A stretch of 64,000 nucleotides of DNA from Aradus depressus (lineage: Eukaryota > Arthropoda > Insecta > Hemiptera > Aradidae): contig OY759222.1 in assembly GCA_963662175.1 (NCBI GenBank), positions 1,594,713 through 1,658,712 on the forward strand, in the 5' to 3' direction. Every line of letters starts with the position of its first letter. Positions within the stretch are counted from its first letter, which is position 1. Under the pieces are notes generated by a model. That model searched no databases. It was given only the letters and a program-made list of their open reading frames with translations, and was not told where the DNA came from. Of the stretch, positions 31,730-42,665 are shown one piece after another. The position numbers and the translations under genes are program-made.

Positions 31730-32244
31730 TGGTTACTACTTCTTTAGTTATTAAACTTTCATTTTTTTATATAAAACATTTAGCATAACTTTGTAACGCT
31801 ACTGTATGGAAAGGCAAGCTAATCATGTATTTTTAGTTATTTTACGATTATTAGCATTCAAAGTGTGACCTGTTTTCGTTACTTCCGTGACCGCGATGTT
31901 CCCCTCTACCCAACGCGGTGAAAGATGTAGTTCTACGGCAAATACATTTTTAAAAACCGAGACGGATGCTTGGGTAAAAACAAGATCTGTTCAACAATAA
32001 ACATGCGGGGGGGCTGCTTAGTGGCGCCTCTATCAAGTGGCGTCCAGGACACGTGCCGTACTCTAGATGTGGGTATGACACGTGGCCGCCTCTAGGGCAC
32101 GTGGGGCGGCAAGGTACGCTACAACTGGGCGCGGACCCAGCCAATTACCAGCTGACATGGCCTCTACTCATGTCCACAGCTGTTATTGGACAAGAGTCCC
32201 TTTACCTTCTCTGTTATCTCATCCATACATCTCAATACAAATCG
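31730..32244. other. Unassigned; three E-boxes
   Basis: A GC-richer patch at 32020-32110 has CACGTG at 32050-32055, 32079-32084 and 32098-32103 within a degenerate ~25-30-base repeat. No credible frame follows. Confidence 0.4.
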
Positions 32245-32371
32245 CAATCTCATTAGAAAGTGAAAAGTCCCATGAGTCACCGACAATCTACGTCCCAAGT
32301 GTCAATTAATCATATACGTTTTCGTCCTCCTGCCAACCCAATCTACCCGATTGGTTGAAAATCAATACATT
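32245..32371 (-). repeat. R1 fragment
   Basis: Antisense 3' end 'gagtcaccgacaatctacgt', 'caattaatca', then 'gattggttgaaaatcaatac'. Confidence 0.55.
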
Positions 32372-32374
32372 TTT

Positions 32375-32611
32375 CTCATAGAAATAAAAGATGTGGTCTT
32401 TCCACTGTTTTATTTTAGACCAGAACCGGTTTTCGACGCAACAGCGTCAACCTCAGTGGTTCATACCACCCACACAGCACAGTGACCAGTTGTCTTCTAA
32501 CCGCTGTGTTGTGTGGGTGGGATGAACCACTGATGATGACGCTGTTGCTTCGAAAACCGGTTCTGGTCTAAAATAAAACTGTGTGAAGACAACATCTTTT
32601 ATTTGTATGAG
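32375..32611. mobile_element. Fold-back family F, best copy
   Basis: Near-complete palindrome of 237 bp. Left arm 'ctcatagaaataaaagatgt', 'gaccagaaccggttttcg', 'ccacccacacagcacag'; right arm is its reverse complement. Centre of about 20 bases (tgaccagttgtcttctaac). Other copies at 23158 and 39726. Non-coding; probably a fold-back DNA transposon derivative. Confidence 0.8.
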
Positions 32612-33104
32612 AAATCTCGTCCCACAACATCTTATTATCACATATGGACAATACATTTTTAATAATCTTTCTAAGTTGAAGCAAACTCCACCACATCGTA
32701 TTGCATTGACAAGTTAGGAATAAGGCAACGTTCTGTGTTTCCTCCATTTCCTTCTTCTCCGGCTCTGCTACATTCCTCGCCCATTTTCATAAAGGCACAA
32801 AATGGATGTCGGGGGAGTGAAGAGAAGGAACCTAATGGTTCTTGTCGTCAGAAATGTGTCGTTAAGCTAATGGGGGTGGGGTGCCGTACCTTCTGTGGTA
32901 CCCCCAGGACCATATAACCCCGGGGTACAGCCTCTCTGTGGTACTCAACACCCCAGGGACCCTCCTCATTTAGTTAGACACCTCCATTTTTATAAGGTCT
33001 CTTCCTAATGTAATGCCTCCTCCACTCATTACCTCAGGAAAAATGTATCTTGAAAAAAAACTGTGAAATAGCAGCAACATGACTTCCATCTTAAATAATC
33101 ATTC
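32612..33104. other. Unassigned
   Basis: The first ~40 bases (gtcccacaacatcttattat) recur in reverse at 23160, so family F may extend here. 'ggggtaccgt/ccgtaccttctgtggtacc' phrases near 32880-32950 form local repeats. No gene. Confidence 0.4.
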
Positions 33105-34225
33105 TATTTCCCCAGGAAAAAGTATAGGGAAAGTTATGTAATCGGCCCAGAATTCCATGTTTTCAACGTATTTCATGTTTTTTTAACCCTTTGAATAAAT
33201 AAAGAAAACAAATGCTCAACTAAAATACCCTAACAACTGCCGATGTATGAACACAACAATTTCGTAGAAGGATTAACAAGTCTCTCCCTATGTAAGTCAA
33301 CTCATTGTTAGCCCAAACGATTCACAAGTCTCTCCCTATGTAAGTCAACTCATTGTCAGCCCAAACGATCCACAAGTCTCTACCTAGGTAAGTCAACTCA
33401 TTGTTAGCCCAAACGATTCACAAGTCTCTCCCTATGTAAGTCAACTCATTGTTAGCCCAAACGATTCACAAGTCTCTCCCTATGTAAGTCAACTCATTGT
33501 TAGCCCAAACGATTCACAAGTCTCTCCCTATGTAAGTCAACTCATTGTTAGCCCAAACGATTCACAAGTCTCTCCCTATGTAAGTCAACTCATTGTTAGC
33601 CCAAACGATTCACAAGTCTCTCCCTATGTAAGTCAACTCATTGTTAGCCCAAACGATTCACAAGTCTCTCCCTATGTAAGTCAACTCATTGTCAGCCCAA
33701 ACGATCCACAAGTCTCTCCCTATGTAAGTCAACTCATTGTTAGCCCAAACGATTCACAAGTCTCTCCCTATGTAAGTCAACTCATTGTTAGCCCAAACGA
33801 TTCACAAGTCTCTCCCTATGTAAGTCAACTCATTGTTAGCCCAAACGATTCACAAGTCTCTCCCTATGTAAGTCAACTCATTGTTAGCCCAAACGATTCA
33901 CAAGTCTCTCCCTATGTAAGTCAACTCATTGTTAGATCAAACGATTCACAAGTCTCTCCCTATGTAAGTCAACTCATTGTTAGCCCAAACGATTCACAAG
34001 TCTCTCCCTATGTAAGTCAACTCATTGTTAGCCCAAACGATTCACAAGTCTCTCCCTATGTAAGTCAACTCATTGTTAGCCCAAACGATTCACAAGTCTC
34101 TCTCTATGTAAGTCAACTCATTGTTAGCCCAAACGGTCAATGGATCTTGGAGGGAGAGCAACAATTCAGTTGATCAATTCGAACTGGGGAAGTACATTGC
34201 TGGTTCACCGACCACTTTTTTACTT
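33105..34225 (+). repeat. R1 copy hosting a minisatellite
   Basis: 5' module 'tttccccaggaaaaagtata' and 'gttatgtaatcggcccag'. Core phrase 'aacaactgccgatgta'. Then the 48-bp array. Then the R1 3' module 'tggatcttggagggagagca', 'gaactggggaagtacattgc' and 'ggttcaccgaccac'. Confidence 0.8.
33277..34135 (+). repeat. 48-bp minisatellite, 18 copies
   Basis: Unit CAAGTCTCTCCCTATGTAAG + TCAACTCATTGTTAGCCCAA + ACGATTCA, nearly invariant (variants: cagccc, gatcc, tagatc, acctagg). It matches the R1 3' module around 'gtaagtcaactgttgaatat' + 'tagcgc' (56690), so the array arose by amplifying a piece of its host element. The repeats are contiguous with no spacers. Confidence 0.95.
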
Positions 34226-35378
34226 TCTTATACTTTATATATCTTTATAAACCTTATAATAGTGCGAAAATTCGATTTCGAGTTTTCAATAGAATTTCAT
34301 GTTCCATCATCCTGTGAGCATGTTTTGACCATTTGTTTCTTTTTATTTTTCAAAATTCGCTTCAGTGGATAATAAATGTAATTTTCATTGATCTAACAAT
34401 TCTCAGTATTTCATGATGGGTTGCCTTAACAATCTAGATTACCCCCTCTCATAATCATAATACCGATAAGCCCTTGATCTTGATCCAATATTAAACTCCA
34501 TATAGGCACATTTTTATTTTTTGTGTAATGTGCACATTTGTGATTAGTAACTAAATCGATTCATGATTTCGATAGAATGAAAAGAAACCTTGTTGCATTT
34601 TTGATTAGACGATGAATTATTGAATCGATAGAAGAGGAGTGATTGTGTCACGAGAGACAACCGGCGTTTTGGTTGGTAAACATATTAACCTTTCATCCAA
34701 TTTGACTCGATATCGATTGATCTATACGTGGAAAATGTTCAAATTAGCATGAGGTTGCTCCTTTTATAACTAATTCAAAGAATCGATTTCGCAACTTTCC
34801 ATGACAACACTTTTTTTTTTCCATTAAGGGGTGTAATAAAACGGATAACTCCATTTAACTAGTTCTATAGTTACTGTTTCAAACAGATAGCTAACAGATG
34901 TTCTAATAACAGGTTATTTTCGGAATTGTTTGCAGTTGTGCAAGTTTGTTATTATATTGTAAAATTGAAAATTTAAAGAAATAATGATTTTCAAATAAAA
35001 CAGGGACATAACTTTCCATAAAAGTTCCAATCGTTAGATTGCACAAATCTTCAATACTCAATGATCAACATTTACGTTTTAGTCTCTTGTCTTTCTAAAT
35101 ACTGGCCATTCTTCAAATTTAAGTTATTTTAGGACATATAACCTGAAACTCTCAGTCCATCTCAACTCAGACCTTCCAACCTTCGAACCCTCTAAACTAA
35201 TTCAAAACAGCTGATGGTCGTGTTTTGTTTTCTATTCATGTGTTGTTTTAAAACAAAATGCTTTCATATATTTATTTACTAATTTAATTACTTCTTTGTT
35301 TTTGTTTTTTTATAGAAATAAATATAATTAATTTTTATAATATTAATAATTTGAATGTGTGTATTTTTATACAACACA
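34226..35378. other. Unassigned AT-rich DNA
   Basis: An R1-like phrase occurs at 34262-34320 (gcgaaaattcgatttcgagt). Otherwise no gene, repeat or regulatory site that I can support. Confidence 0.45.
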
Positions 35379-35411
35379 ATGCATCGACCATAAGGCCAAA
35401 AAAAAAAAAAT
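35379..35411 (+). mobile_element. SINE-B tail fragment
   Basis: 'atgcatcgaccataaggcc' followed by poly-A matches the 3' end of both SINE-B copies. Only the end is present. Confidence 0.45.
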
Positions 35412-35843
35412 GTTAATTTTAACCATTCCCAAATACTAGAAAACTGGATGAATCAAACACTGAGAGCAACAGTTACTGTTTACATCTAACTCACTGGTCA
35501 TGGTGAAACAGCTGATTGGATTCTTCTCCCTTCTCCGATATGTATAAGATTTCCAAAGCCTAAAGATTCTATGAGATCATTGGTCAGAATTTTACAAAAC
35601 TGGAACTTTCTCGATGTCCACAAGTTATAACTTCATATAAAATAAGATCTAGTAGCCTAACAACTTTGGATGAATAATAACAAAAAAACATTTACAAAAC
35701 TAGTTTTAAACACAAAACAACCTCAAAATTTTATTTGAATAAAAGAAAATTTAAATCAAAACTCAATAAAAATAAAATGATTATGAAAGTAACTATGGTA
35801 AGTTCGAATATTGAGGATATAAAATGGAACTTGTCCCTGGTCA
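35412..35843. other. Unassigned
   Basis: No gene or family recognised. Confidence 0.5.
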
Positions 35844-35851
35844 ATCTAGAT

Positions 35852-36223
35852 CAGTGGTTCCCAACCTTTTGTGGCCCATCTCCCCTTTCTGGAGGTTGAC
35901 TAACACCTATCGCCCCCTTTTCATTATCATTGTATGCCTAATTTTAATTTGAAGTAAAGTGTAAATAAATGCAGTTTCATTATTTTAAACAATTTTATAA
36001 CCGTATATAAAAACAACCAAAGCAGTTCTATCCGGTCACTCTTAGTGAACTCGCCGGCTGAGAATAGCCAGTGACTCGTGCTACCCGGCAACTTCTAGTG
36101 TACAGTACCTACTATTTTAATTTTTCCCCCTTTGAATACTCATCGCCCCCCACTTATTTATTGTCCCCCTGATAACCCAAATCGCCCACTTAGGGGCGAT
36201 CGCCCCCAGGTTGGGAACCACTG
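35852..36223. mobile_element. hAT-type MITE with 8-bp target duplication
   Basis: Terminal inverted repeats CAGTGGTTCCCAACCTTTTG and GGTTGGGAACCACTG. Flanks ATCTAGAT (35844-35851) and GTCTAGAT (36224-36231) match at 7 of 8 positions, the hAT duplication length. Interior of 372 bp with no coding; CCCC/GGGG-rich subterminal stretches (atcgcccccc; gggcgatcgccccc). Confidence 0.88.
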
Positions 36224-36231
36224 GTCTAGAT

Positions 36232-36949
36232 CAACAAAGATTACATGAAATGTCGAAAAATGTATGATTCAGTAGCCACCTTTGAAGCGGTTGGCAGCCC
36301 TGCTCTCACAAAGTCACGTATCCACCGCAATTACCTGTAACTCTTCCGGCCAGTCCCCCCCCTCTATAAGGGCTACAAACAGCCCTTTCATAAGGACATA
36401 ACAACTTCTTTCATTTTATCCTCTTTATTAACTTTCCGTTTTTTCCCTTTTCTTTTTATTACTTTTGGACAAATAAAGCCCTTCTTGAAGTTATTTTATA
36501 GGCTTTTATTAGAAAGGCTAACTGGGAAAGAGTTGACGTATTCTTCTTTCCCAACATAGAAAAGTTTTATTCTAGAAGCAACTGTAAAACAATTTTTTTT
36601 TTTAAATATAATTCATTGCTATGCAATAAAATTAAAATATTGAAATTTTTTATATGAAAATTTATTTTTCACTTTTTGAGACGTTATAACTTTGGTTGTA
36701 TTATGCTATCTCAAATCAGAGGACAAAGTGATCGAGGTTGGAAATTTTATAAGGAACATTTTTCGAAAGGACAAACTGTTTTTGGGTAGGTAAATCAAGG
36801 ACAGAATTTCAAAACCAGGACGTCCTGCAAAAAATTGTATTTTATATTAAATGCGTGTTTTAATTTTTCTACAATCTTCATTTGAAAAGATTTTTGATTA
36901 GGTGATAAAATATAAGAGGTAGGTATCTTGCAAAATCTATTTTAGGTCT
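36232..36949. other. Unassigned
   Basis: No gene or family recognised. Confidence 0.5.
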
Positions 36950-37130
36950 CTTACTCACAACTTTCCTATCACAAACATACACACAGACAGACATAATCGT
37001 GAAGATGGTGCGTGAAAACGTATTTAGGGGACCTTGAAACGTGACAATCCATTCAAAACTCGATCTCAGATTTTTGCACGATGACAATACTCGTACTTTC
37101 TTATACTGAAGGTATAAGTTAGTAAAAATG
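36950..37130 (+). repeat. Repeat family R2, copy 1
   Basis: 'ggggaccttgaaacgtgaca', 'ttcaaaactcgatctcagat', 'gcacgatgacaatactcg'. It aligns to 38215-38325 in the same orientation. Family unnamed. Confidence 0.5.
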
Positions 37131-37427
37131 GGCTTATTTCAATTCAGTTTCAGTGCATTGTCACAATTTATTTATGAAGTTAGGGGGAAATGAAAATGTG
37201 AACAAGCAAAGATATAAGCACAAGAGTTCAGGCGCCTGTCTCCGGGCAGGGATATGTAGTTAATTGGTTTCAATGGAGGCTGACTACAGACTGGAATTAT
37301 GATGTCGATACCAGACCCTTTATATAGTAACGTAGATAGAATTTTTCAGATCGTTTAATCGAGATCATTCGAGATAGTTCTACATTTTCAAACTTCTAAG
37401 GTTTTTTTTTCTGGGAAAAAAAAAAAA

Positions 37428-37634
37428 CCGTTGAGCACGTCGTCCTTCGGATGGGATGTTATGCAATGGTCATGTCAGGTAGGTACTCGTTAAAGAACCC
37501 TACCCTAGGTGAATAAACCTAGGAAGGTAAAATTTACACTCCCATAGTAGAGTCGGGCTGTTTACCAGTGCAACAGAAGAGCGCTCTATGACCTTGTTGT
37601 TGAAGCTCGGACATGAGTCACAACAACTAACTAT
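37428..37634 (+). mobile_element. SINE-A body, head missing
   Basis: Starts 'ccgttgagcacgtcgtcctt' and runs through 'gatgtcaggtaggtactcgt'-type sequence to 'gagtcacaacaactaactat'. The tail belongs to the AACTAACT subfamily. Confidence 0.85.
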
Positions 37635-38212
37635 TTAAATTAATTTGTTGCTTTATTCCTTATTTATTATGTGGCCAGTGTCCCGTTTCTTAAGCTCTCT
37701 AGCCAACAACCTAAGCGAAACACAATACGCGCTTTGAACCACGAGCGATGCTATTTTAAATGATATGGTTAATATTTATATTTAAAACCTTTTTATATTT
37801 TTACTTTCTTTTCCAAAAATCCGAGACTGAGTTTTCAATGGATTTTCCGGTTCCCTGAATTAGTTTTTGATTCAAGGATCAAGTTTCACCTTACAAACAG
37901 CCTGGCTAGAGTAGTTCAGATAGACAGGGTTTTGGGTCTGATCTCCCATTGCTGATCCACCCCACCGCGTGTTACCCTGCCGTCCGCCTGATGAAGATTG
38001 GTTTCCAAGCTGGGCTATCTTCTTCCGATAAGGCTCAACTCCATCTTCTTTCCTGACCTTGCGCCCTCTTCAGTTATCTCTAATATTACCCGATGAAGAT
38101 CTGTAGAGGCTCTCTCCCACTCCGGTCTCCCCGGACTTACAGAGTCTAGAACTAAGATCACTCTGTCTTTCAGTGCACTCTGCCGCCACTCCAGCAGTCT
38201 CCATGTCTTTCT
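37635..38212. other. Unassigned; antisense protein-like stretch
   Basis: The minus strand from about 38213 to 38028 is open for ~60 residues (contains LLEWRQSALKDRVILVLDSV and HRVILEITEEGARSGKKMEL) and continues after one stop to ~37925 (LETNLHQADGRVTRGGVDQQ). This patch is GC-richer than its surroundings. Possibly a decayed transposon or gene fragment; not identified. Confidence 0.3.
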
Positions 38213-38214
38213 AA

Positions 38215-38325
38215 ATTAATATTAACTGTTCAGGGGTCCTTGAAATCTGAAATTCAGTTGAAAGCTCGACTTCGGTTTTCCGCACGATTACAATGCTTTA
38301 TTATTGTCTAGAAAGAACGGTCTGT
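38215..38325 (+). repeat. Repeat family R2, copy 2
   Basis: 'aggggtccttgaaatctgaa', 'gttgaaagctcgacttcgg', 'gcacgattacaatgctt', parallel to 36950-37130. Confidence 0.5.
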
Positions 38326-38434
38326 AATTTCATTCATGTACTTTATTATCAGGGCTCATCTGAAGACATTAACCACTGCGGTATTAACGAAGAGATTAGC
38401 TTTGATGTTTTATCATCAATTGTATAATCCTAAT

Positions 38435-38720
38435 ACAAAACAGCCGTCGGTGAATCCGCGGCCAAATACTTCCCCAGGGCAATTAATCAACTAAGTTTTC
38501 TCCCTCCCCCTGAAACTTGTTTCCGATTTGGTTAAAAATTAGTTCTGGTTGGATTTAACCAAAATCACCAAAAAAAAAAATAGTATATTTATGGTCCTTG
38601 TGGCACCGGTTCTTCATATTTTCTGAAAAGAACATCCAACTTCAACCAGGAACAACGATACTCAACCATAAGTAAAGATTACATTTTTTACTGGTTGATT
38701 CTAACTAAAATAGAGGGAGA
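38435..38720 (-). repeat. R1 fragment
   Basis: Antisense 3' end with the hairpin (gtcggtgaatccgcgg) and 'aaatacttccccagggcaat' + 'taatcaactaagttttctcc', then 'gatttggttaaaaattag'. Confidence 0.6.
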
Positions 38721-39725
38721 GCGGAAACATACATATGACTCGGAGTGTAGCCTTAAATTCAGAGTTCGAAGGACCCACAAAAGAGGGAAAACTGAAGATA
38801 ACTTCCAGCAAATTAATATTTCGAAAGTTTAGAAGGAGAGTAGACACTTATGTTTAAGGTCCTCTTTGATCTGGAAACATTCTTGCCCCACATCCTGCAC
38901 TCTAGTGTAGTGTTGTTGAATCATAGCAGTTAGGCTTGTTGGGGGGTGGAAGGGGGCGTGGCGAGGGGTACCCAATGGAAGGGCTCCTTCATTGCCACTT
39001 CTCCCGCTGCGCTCCGAGACAGAGAGGGAGTGCCAGTGTTGGCAACGCTGCCTTATGCTACGATTTCAGTCTACTTGTCGAAGGAACACCCCTACGTTCG
39101 TTCTATTACCACATCTCTGTTGCTACATTACCTATATTCTCATAGTTACAACAGTTCTGACGTTGGTCCACATTTCTGACAACTACTCTACTCTCTGTTT
39201 TGTTGAACTCACGACAAAAGAAGCACTGAAGCACCTTTTAAACCAACTTTGTTTCTGTTCCTCTCAAAGTTTCAATGAACTTCCTATCTGTCTTTCGTTT
39301 CAGTCCAAGTTTCATCTCGGCCCAGATTGAAGTGTTTAGTTGTGTTTCCTATTTTACTTGGCTGTACTATTCCATTTGATGTTTGTTCAATGTACTGATT
39401 TTCTTACAATTTAATTTAAATCGATAATTTTCATTGCGTTCACTTAAGACCTATTATGATCCAGAGGGATTCAAACGGCAGTGAATAAGTGTGAAAAGGT
39501 CGGCACCCACATGTGAGGTAGCCTTGAGGAAAACAAAGTCAAAGTTAATGCTAGCTTCTGTTTGGACATTACACCCAGTTGGAACCCTCTTGATGCTCAA
39601 ATATTGGTTTTAAATTAGGGAGAAATGAATTTGAAAGGGGGGGGGGAGTATTCTTTAAAACGTGAGTCATGCCATAATGATAGTCATGTCATAATGATCA
39701 GTGTTATGGTCACATATTTTTTTTA
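38721..39725. other. Unassigned; GC-rich patch
   Basis: 38935-39060 is G-rich then mixed (gtggaagggggcgtggcgag), with overlapping short frames on all + frames. No gene is recognised. It could be a promoter-like island, but nothing downstream supports that. Confidence 0.35.
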
Positions 39726-39798
39726 TAATAGAAATAAAAGACGTTGTCTTCCCACTGTTTTATTTTACACCAGAACCGGTTTTCGACGCAACGCCCCC
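39726..39798 (+). mobile_element. Fold-back family F, one arm
   Basis: 'agaaataaaagacgttgtct' ... 'accagaaccggttttcgacg' + 'caacg', then a poly-C run. The second arm is absent. Confidence 0.7.
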
Positions 39799-40544
39799 CC
39801 CCCCCTTAACATATTTCGAGCTGGGGGTGTACGTTGCTGGTGATGCTCCGATTACTTTTCCTTCTTCTCTTTGCCTAATAACAACATTCCGGTTAAGACC
39901 TCTCCTTACTGCCCCCCCCCCCCCTCCTCCCCCCCCAAAACGTCCATAAAGAGACCTCTAAATATTGATACCAGTATGTTGGTAAGTGGATGGCCCCCTG
40001 GTCATCACGACCCACCGCCTCGACTTACTGACCAGGTTGGTAAGCCAATATTGACCCTATTACAGACCCGTCTCCGTCCAACTTAGCGACTCCCTCTGAT
40101 TGGGTTTCGGTACCCAACTGTTCCCTTCAACAAACACTTTGTCCAGGGAAATTTGAGTTTGCTTTCCAGGAACTTGGTTCCTTCTTGGTGTTAACGCATC
40201 GTCACTTCTGTGTACCCATTAGCTCTCTATATACACTCCATCCTGAGCAGATTGTTAGACCAATGGACCGAAATGGAACATTTTTCACCCACAAGGTTGC
40301 CGTTTTTTTTCAAAATTAATATCTAAACGAATCAGTAATATTAAAAACTGTGATGTTTTAACTATACTAAATTCTGAACGGTGTGAATGGACTAATAAAA
40401 TGTTTAATTTTTTTGTGAATTTGCATTTAAGGATGCAAGATTAGAATCTGTACTGAACTAGGACCAAACACATGAACTGAACTACAAGAACTTGCCAGAA
40501 GTCCAGAACCTGGCTACAGACTCACTTTTTTACTCACTTCATTA
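39799..40544. other. Unassigned; C-rich tracts
   Basis: Poly-C near 39793-39805 and 39911-39936. No gene recognised. Confidence 0.5.
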
Positions 40545-40760
40545 CTTTTTACTTCCCCAGAAGTATAGGGGTAGTTATGTAATCGGTCAAAAGTTTTCAA
40601 CGCAATTTCATGTTTTGCGACCTCTAGATTACAAATATGAAAAAAACAATTTCTGTCTGATGTAATGAATTTATCGACACAAAATTTAGTATGATGATTT
40701 AGGAGCCCCTAATTTTTAATTCTGCAAAACTCTAATAACTGCCGATAGTCTGTGCTGATG
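40545..40760 (+). repeat. R1 copy, 5' module and one core monomer
   Basis: 'ttacttccccagaagtatag' + 'gggtagttatgtaatcggtc', then 'gtaatgaatttatcgacaca' and 'ctctaataactgccgata'. The 3' module is lost. Confidence 0.7.
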
Positions 40761-41459
40761 ATTGCCAGTCTATAGTAGAAATGCCAACGTCAAACCGTCA
40801 CTTTTGTTTTCGGAACGTTTGCTTTAGTCACTTTTGGTTTTAAGAATCTTGTGAGTCCAAAGTCCATCAACCAAGTAGAAACTTTACAACATCTATCTGG
40901 CGGATGGTATCTTGGAAGCAGGATTCTACCAATAACCCTCTGAAACATTACCCGTAATTAAAGTGGGATCTGTTTAAGCAAGAATTCTAAAATGTAGGAC
41001 TAACGTGTCTGTTTGCTTCGTATCCCACCCGTCGTTCCTGCCATACGTAAACTCGTTATGGATCCTGATCAAGATATATATTTCAATATAACTGTTGACT
41101 ATTGAAAATTGCCGTTGCGTGATTACTTTAGATAAATAACATGCTGTAACTAACGTGAAAATAGACATGTTTTTTCGATAAAATCATTTCACATGAAGGA
41201 GAAATAAAAAAAAAAAAAAATGGTATATAATACATTTTACATAACATTTTTGATATATATAAAGGTAGGAGTAAACAATGATATGGGATGCAGGTGGCTT
41301 CTTGAATTGTTTACTCCACTACTTATGATATGTAAACATATCATTGTTTACCCCTATCTTTTCTAGGAATTGTTTACAAAGTTCTAGCCTATTGTCCCAT
41401 CATCCTGAGGGACATCTTCAGTCTTGGACGTGACTCCGCTGAGGAAACATGTGTTTATA
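40761..41459. other. Unassigned; one inverted repeat
   Basis: 41266-41363 contains arms 'gagtaaacaatgatatg' and 'catatcattgtttacccct' with ~55 bases between, a possible small MITE. Poly-A at 41207-41220. No gene. Confidence 0.45.
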
Positions 41460-41720
41460 TGAATAAGACGACACCCATTAGTTTTGAGCGGAATCGCCTG
41501 AAGGAAGTGGGGGATCTCGACTCAAAAACTCTGATAACTGCTCATGTAATGAATGCAAAAACCCAGAATTTTGTATGACTATTGATTTTTTATTCCAAAC
41601 GGCTGTCGATTGGTTTCAGAGAGCTAAAACTTAAATTAGTAATTTTTGCTATGGGGAGGCCTATTTTGGCCTATGGGGAAATTCATCATAGATGATTCAC
41701 CGACGACTTTTGACCTGGGT
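41460..41720 (+). repeat. R1 copy, core and 3' end
   Basis: 'gactcaaaaactctgataac' + 'tgctcatgtaatgaatgc', then 'atggggaaattcatcataga' + 'tgattcaccgacgacttttg'. Confidence 0.6.
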
Positions 41721-41842
41721 TTGTCACCGCAACAACTGCCATTTCGACGTTAGGATTCGAACCCAATGTACACAGAGAAAAATAAAAAAATTTATAAACA
41801 CAAAAGGAAAAAAAATCCAATGGAAGAGGGAGCGAATTCAAA

Positions 41843-42019
41843 TCTGTATTAATCAAGTTGAAATGGCGTTTGTTTGTTTGTGGGTCTGTTGCAACACCAG
41901 GCCTAAACGGTAGGTCGGATTTCCATGTAGCATTCTTAAAAGACAGCTTTGACAGGAGGGGGGTTTTTCTGGGGGCCTGAAACATGAAATGATTGCCAGC
42001 TCATGAAAGTTCATATATA
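41843..42019 (+). mobile_element. Helitron 5' fragment
   Basis: TCTGTATTAATCAAGTTGAA + 'atggcgtttgtttgtttgtg', preceded by A, then 'caggcctaaacggtaggtcg' and 'catgtagcattcttaaaaga'. This is a diverged relative of the 5' ends at 3474 and 9393. It ends where a pogo element begins. Confidence 0.7.
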
Positions 42020-42358
42020 CAGTGGAATCTCGATGATTCGTATCTCGCGATAATTCGTATGAAATGCCCAGTCCGTTGAAAAAATCTCGATAATTCGTAT
42101 AAAACCCATGCATTTCGGTCCCCTTGATAATTCGTAGATTTTTTCTCGTCGAGCCACTCGTCAACGCTCTGTAATTCGTATTTGTTGTGCCGCGCATCTC
42201 TATAATTCGTATTTTTTCTTGTATTGACATTCACTTATTCATGATTGATCCCTTCACTTTGATCTCTTTTGTCGGCTAAATGTCGGCTATTGTCTTCTTA
42301 AATCAGTTTGCAACATGAGTTCTAAGAAGAACAAGTGCCTGTCTGTCGCCCAAAAAAA
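42020..42358 (+). mobile_element. pogo/Tigger element, 5' part
   Basis: TA then CAGTGGAATCTCGATGATTC, with repeated 'ctcgataattcgtat' subterminal motifs, the same termini as 44883. It runs to the start of a transposase frame and is then replaced by SINE-A. Confidence 0.8.
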
Positions 42359-42362
42359 GTAG
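42315..42362 (+). pseudogene. pogo transposase N-terminus, 15 codons
   Basis: An ATG at 42315 opens MSSKKNKCLSVAQKK and then stops at a TAG supplied by the adjoining SINE-A tail. Basic 'MSSK(K/R)' starts leading into a CENP-B-type DNA-binding domain are usual in Tigger/pogo transposases. Position after the 5' terminal repeat and element identity support this, but the fragment is too short to prove it. Non-functional. Confidence 0.5.
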
Positions 42363-42665
42363 TTAGTTATTGTGGCTCATGCCCGGGCTTTAACGACGAG
42401 GTCATATCGCCTACTACCAGAGCGCTCTTTCGTCGCTCTGGTGAACATGAGCCAGAGTCCTACATTTTGCCTACCCCAACACTTTTATTCACCTAGGGTA
42501 GGGGGTAAGGTACGAGTTCCTGACATCCTACAGGCTCGGGACCCTCACTTAACGTCCCATCCAAAAGACAGCGTGCTCTAGGTTTTTACACCCGATAAAG
42601 GCCTCAGCCAGGTTTCGAACCCGGGATCTTGAGCTTCGTAAGCAAGAACGCAGGACTCTGAGTAC
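42359..42665 (-). mobile_element. SINE-A, diverged, inserted next to or into pogo
   Basis: Antisense, AGTTAGTTATTG tail, body as usual, B-box region 'ggtttcgaacccgggatctt' (sense GGGTTCGAAACC), ending near 'cgcaggactctgag'. The outermost head bases are not clear. Confidence 0.8.

Noticed and set aside
33277..34135. CRISPR array
   Set aside because: Units are contiguous 48-bp copies with no unique spacers, no cas genes, and a eukaryotic repeat context.
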